Positions 62,045 through 64,000 of a stretch of 64,000 nucleotides of DNA are shown here, piece by piece; position 1 is the stretch's first letter, and each line of letters begins with the position of its first letter. The notes beneath the pieces are model-generated. The model made no database searches. It had not been told where the DNA came from and saw nothing but the letters and a program-made list of their open reading frames with translations. The translations under genes and the position numbers were made by a program. Source of the stretch: Carnobacterium inhibens subsp. inhibens DSM 13024 (GTDB taxonomy: Bacteria; Bacillota; Bacilli; Lactobacillales; Carnobacteriaceae); assembly GCF_000746825.1 (NCBI RefSeq), contig NZ_JQIV01000005.1, forward strand, positions 1-64,000, read 5' to 3'.

Positions 62045-62116
62045 ATGAGAAAAGATAAGAATTACCTGATTAACAATTTAGAGGAATTAGATAAAGAAGA
62101 ATTCGATAATATTTAA
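62045..62116 (+). CDS. 23-codon frame resembling a double-glycine bacteriocin leader (truncated)
   Basis: Perfect AAGGAGG site and ATG at 62045. MRKDKNYLINNLEELDKEEF then DNI and stop. LxxLxxEEFxNI is the pattern of double-glycine leader peptides; the stop falls where Gly-Gly should come. Probably the surviving leader of a bacteriocin or peptide-pheromone precursor cut by rearrangement. Confidence 0.45.
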   Translation: MRKDKNYLINNLEELDKEEFDNI

Positions 62117-62314
62117 TGTAATTGTCAAATCTTTTTTCTACACCCCGGATGCACTGGTTTTCTACTACATCAGTTACATAGGATATAGGGATTATCATCG
62201 CGTCGAGGCGGCTATGAACAAGTACAATCCGATTGGTGAAGCACTCAATAGTGATTTAACTCTGAAATGCATCACGAGGGTAGTGACTCGATTTTCGCAA
62301 AAACTAAAAAATTA
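62108..62314 (+). pseudogene. 5'-truncated coding remnant
   Basis: An open frame ending at TAG 62314 has no start: SFFYTPDALVFYYISYIGYR then DYHRVEAAMNKYNPIGEALN, and a basic end TRFSQKLKN. Codon use and higher GC match the following gene, so it looks like the 3' end of its upstream operon partner, fused to the leader fragment at about 62110. Confidence 0.5.
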
Positions 62315-62326
62315 GGAGGCAAACGC

Positions 62327-63112
62327 ATGGATATGCAATTTAGAGGGGTAGGCGACAAAAGCAACCGACCCTATGAAGTAAAATTAGAACATGAAAGGCG
62401 AATCACGAACTTCGAACAAAATCAGAGGCAATACAACCTCCCAACGCGTGTAATAGATACTGGACTTAAAACCAAGGAAGGTGAAGCATTGGTCGTTGGG
62501 TATTATGAACAAGAAAGAATATTAACGGACTTAAGCCAAGTCAACCGGATTTTCAAGGAGAATGGCTTTTTAATTGAATACGATGTGATTGATACATATG
62601 ATTACGTCGGAGTGACTCAAGTATTCCCATCGGCTAAGCTCTCAATTATGTACTTGGATGCATATGCGAAACAAGAGGAGGCGCGCATGGCTGAGATCCA
62701 ACTGGCTGAAGATTTGCAACTTCAAGAGTGGAACGGGTTTTTAGATGCTCACACGGGGAGGGGCTGGAAACCAGATACCAACCTGCATGTGCAACTCGTG
62801 TTGGTCACATCAGAAGAAGACCTCGAAACAGACACTGCTAAAATAGGAGAACTAATGCAAGGCGTTATTAATGCCTTGCGTGCTTATGCGAGTGGGGAAA
62901 AAGAAGCCTTGAAAAACCTTAACAAACGGTATAGCAACAAACGTTGGGGTTTGGAAGACATCGATACGATGCTCGAACGTTTAAAGAAATCGAACAAAAG
63001 TGAAATGAAAAAAGAAATGACTCGAGAAGAGAGTGAGGCATTCCTGCAACAAATTAACCTGATGACTGAAAGAAAAGACATCACAGGTAGGCCTCTCCGC
63101 GAAAAAAAATAG
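62327..63112 (+). CDS. Unknown 261-residue protein
   Basis: Start ATG 62327 with AGGAGG at 7 nt; an upstream ATG (62267) overlaps the truncated frame and has no site. Soluble, no membrane helix. Beta-rich first half (DMQFRGVGDKSNRPYEVKLE, GEALVVGYYEQERILTDLS) and charged helical second half (LERLKKSNKSEMKKEMTREE). GC content is clearly higher than in the plasmid backbone. Not recognised; phage or ICE origin is possible. Confidence 0.65.
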   Translation: MDMQFRGVGDKSNRPYEVKLEHERRITNFEQNQRQYNLPTRVIDTGLKTKEGEALVVGYYEQERILTDLSQVNRIFKENGFLIEYDVIDTYDYVGVTQVFPSAKLSIMYLDAYAKQEEARMAEIQLAEDLQLQEWNGFLDAHTGRGWKPDTNLHVQLVLVTSEEDLETDTAKIGELMQGVINALRAYASGEKEALKNLNKRYSNKRWGLEDIDTMLERLKKSNKSEMKKEMTREESEAFLQQINLMTERKDITGRPLREKK

Positions 63113-63424
63113 GATTAAGAGACGGAAGGCCTTTATATCATTGCCAGACTTCCTTAAACCAATAACTTCTTGTTGGGAGAACCCTTTTTTGGTGAGATTA
63201 ATTTGCTATAACCATAGCAGATTAAGGTTCTTTTTGTATGTATAAAGGATATTGGACAATCTAAACACATGACAAATATAATTTGATACATGATCTAATA
63301 ATTTGCATTCATAACTCAAGGCTAATGAACATGAATTAATAAACGCTACCTAACCTCTTTTTGCCACCTCATTTCTTATAATTATAAGTTGCAAAATTAA
63401 GCTTAACGAAAGATATTGGTATAA
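63113..63424. other. Gene-free region
   Basis: No gene seen. A weak hairpin TGCTAT-AACC-ATAGCA inside AACCC...AGGTTC with T5 (about 63180-63236) may end the preceding gene. Confidence 0.4.
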
Positions 63425-63506
63425 AAAAACGCATTTTAGTCCATTTTCGTGGATAGTGATCCACTTTTAAATCTGAAACTGGCTTAGAATGCGTTATTTT
63501 TTCTTG
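63425..63506. terminator. Long branched terminator hairpin
   Basis: AACGCATTTTAG pairs with CTTAGAATGCGTT across inner hairpins (TCCATTTTCGTGGA, GTGGATAGTGATCCAC); A6 and T6 flank the structure. It ends the convergent edge gene. Confidence 0.75.
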
Positions 63507-63507
63507 A

Positions 63508-64000
63508 TTAATGATTCATTTCATTTATACAGTAGCTTATTAAGCTTAAAATCCTAAAATACAAATACTCTCTAAAATCATCCGAATAAATAGGCTCTTT
63601 TCCATTTTCGAAATGCCTAATATGGTAAGTATTGCCTATCTGTGTTAACTCCTGAAATTCTTTGCTTATCAGCTCTTTTGTTAATTCTGATTCTTTACTA
63701 ACTATATCAATTAGCTTAGCTACAGACTTCTTTTTATTTTCTCCATAAACAGTCTTTAATCTTTCGAAAGTATCCCAAATTTTCTCTAATGCAATTTGCT
63801 TCTGTTTAGAATCCTTAGATCTTATATATATCTTCGATTCTTCTATTTTTTCGTTAATTATCTCATCTACCGCCCGAAGGGGAGTTTGGTTTAATTGTTC
63901 ACTCCCTTCATTCTCAATTTCCTCATTGGACTGTTGCTCTACTGGATTAACAATCATATAAGCTAATATAGCTTCTTTTAATTGTTCAAGTTCTGGACGG
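63508..64000 (-). CDS. Partial gene at window edge, Abi-like C-terminus
   Basis: The frame is open to base 64000 and codes RPELEQLKEAILAY before the first internal Met (63957), so the true start lies outside. Visible: an acidic linker (IENEGSEQLNQTPLRAVDEI), a helical segment (KQIALEKIWDTFERLKTVYG) and a C-terminal core with IRHFENGKEPIYSDDFREYL and YFRILSLISY. This end resembles abortive-infection (AbiJ/HEPN-like) proteins with a conserved RH...E and YLYFR, but the match is from memory only. Confidence 0.6.
   Translation of the reverse strand, partial: RPELEQLKEAILAYMIVNPVEQQSNEEIENEGSEQLNQTPLRAVDEIINEKIEESKIYIRSKDSKQKQIALEKIWDTFERLKTVYGENKKKSVAKLIDIVSKESELTKELISKEFQELTQIGNTYHIRHFENGKEPIYSDDFREYLYFRILSLISYCINEMNH

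Overview
The window reads as accessory DNA of a low-GC Gram-positive bacterium of the order Lactobacillales (Enterococcus/Carnobacterium-like). The signs are AT-rich DNA, AGGAGG-type ribosome binding sites, frequent TTG starts, a pIP501-like conjugation operon, a MobQ relaxase, ParA partition genes and pediocin-type immunity. It is probably part of a conjugative plasmid: parA with an RHH partner, centromere-like repeats, a resolvase, oriT, a relaxase and a type IV secretion system are all present. No replication initiator gene was recognised here. The genus is an inference.

Layout. (1) 0.2-9.7 kb is a restriction and nuclease block: an SRA-HNH endonuclease of McrA type, a basic protein of unknown function, a complete type I R-M system (hsdM, hsdS, hsdR), a nuclease lipoprotein and a YgjP-like metallopeptidase. 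(2) 9.7-13.1 kb is plasmid maintenance: serine resolvase, Fic protein, RHH partition partner, ParA and a block of GTCTAC/GTAGAC repeats. (3) 13.17-13.72 kb is a GC-richer, highly folded non-coding stretch. It ends in a clean minus-strand terminator and is a candidate large ornate RNA of the ROOL/GOLLD kind. (4) 13.8-18.0 kb holds a 1285-residue YobI/KAP-like membrane NTPase and a tiny cysteine protein.

(5) 18.3-32.7 kb is the most striking part. It is an integron-like cassette array: about 18 copies of a 26-bp imperfect palindrome (TACATGA, 12 nt, TCATGTA) in one orientation, many followed by a small terminator hairpin. They separate 1-3-gene units: axe-txe, a broken HigB/HigA pair, a bacteriocin immunity gene, four XRE-regulator/membrane-protein pairs, two copies of one 139-residue membrane protein, a GNAT, a peptidase E-like protein and several very small membrane proteins. 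At the right end, next to a special 36-bp site with 13-bp perfect arms, lies a 183-residue tyrosine recombinase that has all catalytic residues but no N-terminal core-binding domain.

(6) 32.7-34.8 kb carries single metabolic genes (alpha/beta hydrolase, HIT, Nudix). (7) 34.8-52.6 kb is the transfer region: ArdC-like antirestriction protein, a MobQ oriT and relaxase, an AbiE toxin-antitoxin pair with a palindromic operator-promoter, then a tra operon in pIP501 order (pilin-like, VirB3-like, TraD, TraE/VirB4, TraF, TraG hydrolase, TraH/VirB8-like, TraI, TraJ/VirD4, lipoprotein, TraL/VirB6). The first gene of that operon looks frameshifted and is followed by a terminator or attenuator.

(8) 52.8-58.8 kb is a decayed duplication: a RadC-like protein, a zinc-ribbon protein and a small membrane protein occur twice. 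One copy contains an SOS-controlled yolD-umuC polymerase operon; the other is degenerate. An IS256-family remnant lies between them. (9) 59.0-64.0 kb is a mosaic with higher GC: an overlapping two-gene unit of unknown function, a double-glycine-leader-like fragment, a 5'-truncated frame, a 261-residue unknown protein and a gene that runs off the window.
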